From contig CAYTXM010000004.1 in NCBI GenBank assembly GCA_964441595.1, positions 1-22,982 on the forward strand: a stretch of DNA of 22,982 bases, written 5' to 3'. The notes under the pieces were generated by a model that had not been told where the DNA came from, made no database searches, and was given only the letters and a program-made list of their open reading frames with translations. This stretch comes from DAOVIY01 sp964441595 (GTDB taxonomy: Bacteria; Patescibacteriota; Minisyncoccia; UBA6257). Of the stretch, positions 22,967 through 22,982 are shown one piece after another. Position numbers and translations under genes: made by a program. Every line of letters begins with the position of its first letter. Within the stretch, counting starts at the first letter, position 1.

Positions 22967-22982
22967 ATGGAAAAATTAATAA
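22967..22982 (+). CDS. start of a gene running off the right edge
   Basis: An ATG followed by GAA AAA TTA ATA (Met-Glu-Lys-Leu-Ile) begins 45 nt after an extended -10 and continues to the window end. Only five codons are visible, so nothing can be said about the product, and the coding status rests only on the promoter and a plausible start. Confidence 0.35.

Noticed and set aside
1..22982. Alternative genetic code with TGA read as Gly
   Set aside because: No in-frame TGA occurs in the conserved genes, and TGA ends rseP, mreB2, greA, ftsQ and dcd at the expected lengths.
1..22982. CRISPR array, insertion sequence, prophage or integrated conjugative element
   Set aside because: There are no regularly spaced repeats, transposase, integrase, relaxase or phage structural genes. 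The TraD-like ATPase alone is not evidence of a mobile element.

Overview
The window is an AT-rich piece (about one-third G+C by eye) of a draft bacterial genome, probably a Patescibacteria/CPR organism of the Parcubacteria kind. This assignment is inference. It rests on compact gene packing, a short gamma-like DnaX without tau domains, a TraD/HerA-like ATPase of a type common in CPR genomes, an archaeal-type ProRS, and an almost complete lack of Shine-Dalgarno sequences. TGA acts as a normal stop (rseP, mreB2, greA, ftsQ and dcd end with it), so this is not a code-25 lineage. Two runs of exactly 100 N (8795-8894 and 20686-20785) are scaffold joins of unknown true length.

Layout. Positions 3-16185 are one nearly continuous + strand array. 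It starts with an amidohydrolase cut by the left edge, then murA and a first mreB, a clamp-loader delta' gene, frr, rseP and proS (a remnant of the widespread frr-uppS-cdsA-dxr-rseP-proS cluster). A second mreB follows, then after the first gap mreC, mreD, the PBP2 gene mrdA, greA, lysS, serS and an ftsQ-like gene. The theme is cell-wall precursor synthesis, elongasome and divisome, mixed with translation and replication genes.

At 16186-16277 there is a clear regulatory break with two extended -10 promoters and a perfect inverted repeat. It drives a second unit: a 138-residue protein of unknown function, a 787-residue membrane-anchored TraD/HerA-like ATPase, and a GtrA-family membrane protein. 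dnaX follows with its own promoter, then a tRNA-Gln truncated by the second gap, and dcd with its own promoter. A bidirectional terminator closes the + strand block.

On the - strand are fpg (mutM) and, upstream of it, a small two-helix membrane protein frame with its own terminator but no ATG start. The window ends with tRNA-Asn(GTT) on the + strand, its terminator, and a promoter leading into a gene that runs off the right edge.

Points of most interest: a natural Asp-to-Asn change in the phosphate-2 loop of the first MreB but not the second; the uncharacterised 138-aa/ATPase/GtrA unit; recurrent TGnTATAAT promoters placed so close to start codons that transcripts should be leaderless or nearly so; and an archaeal-type ProRS in a bacterial syntenic slot.
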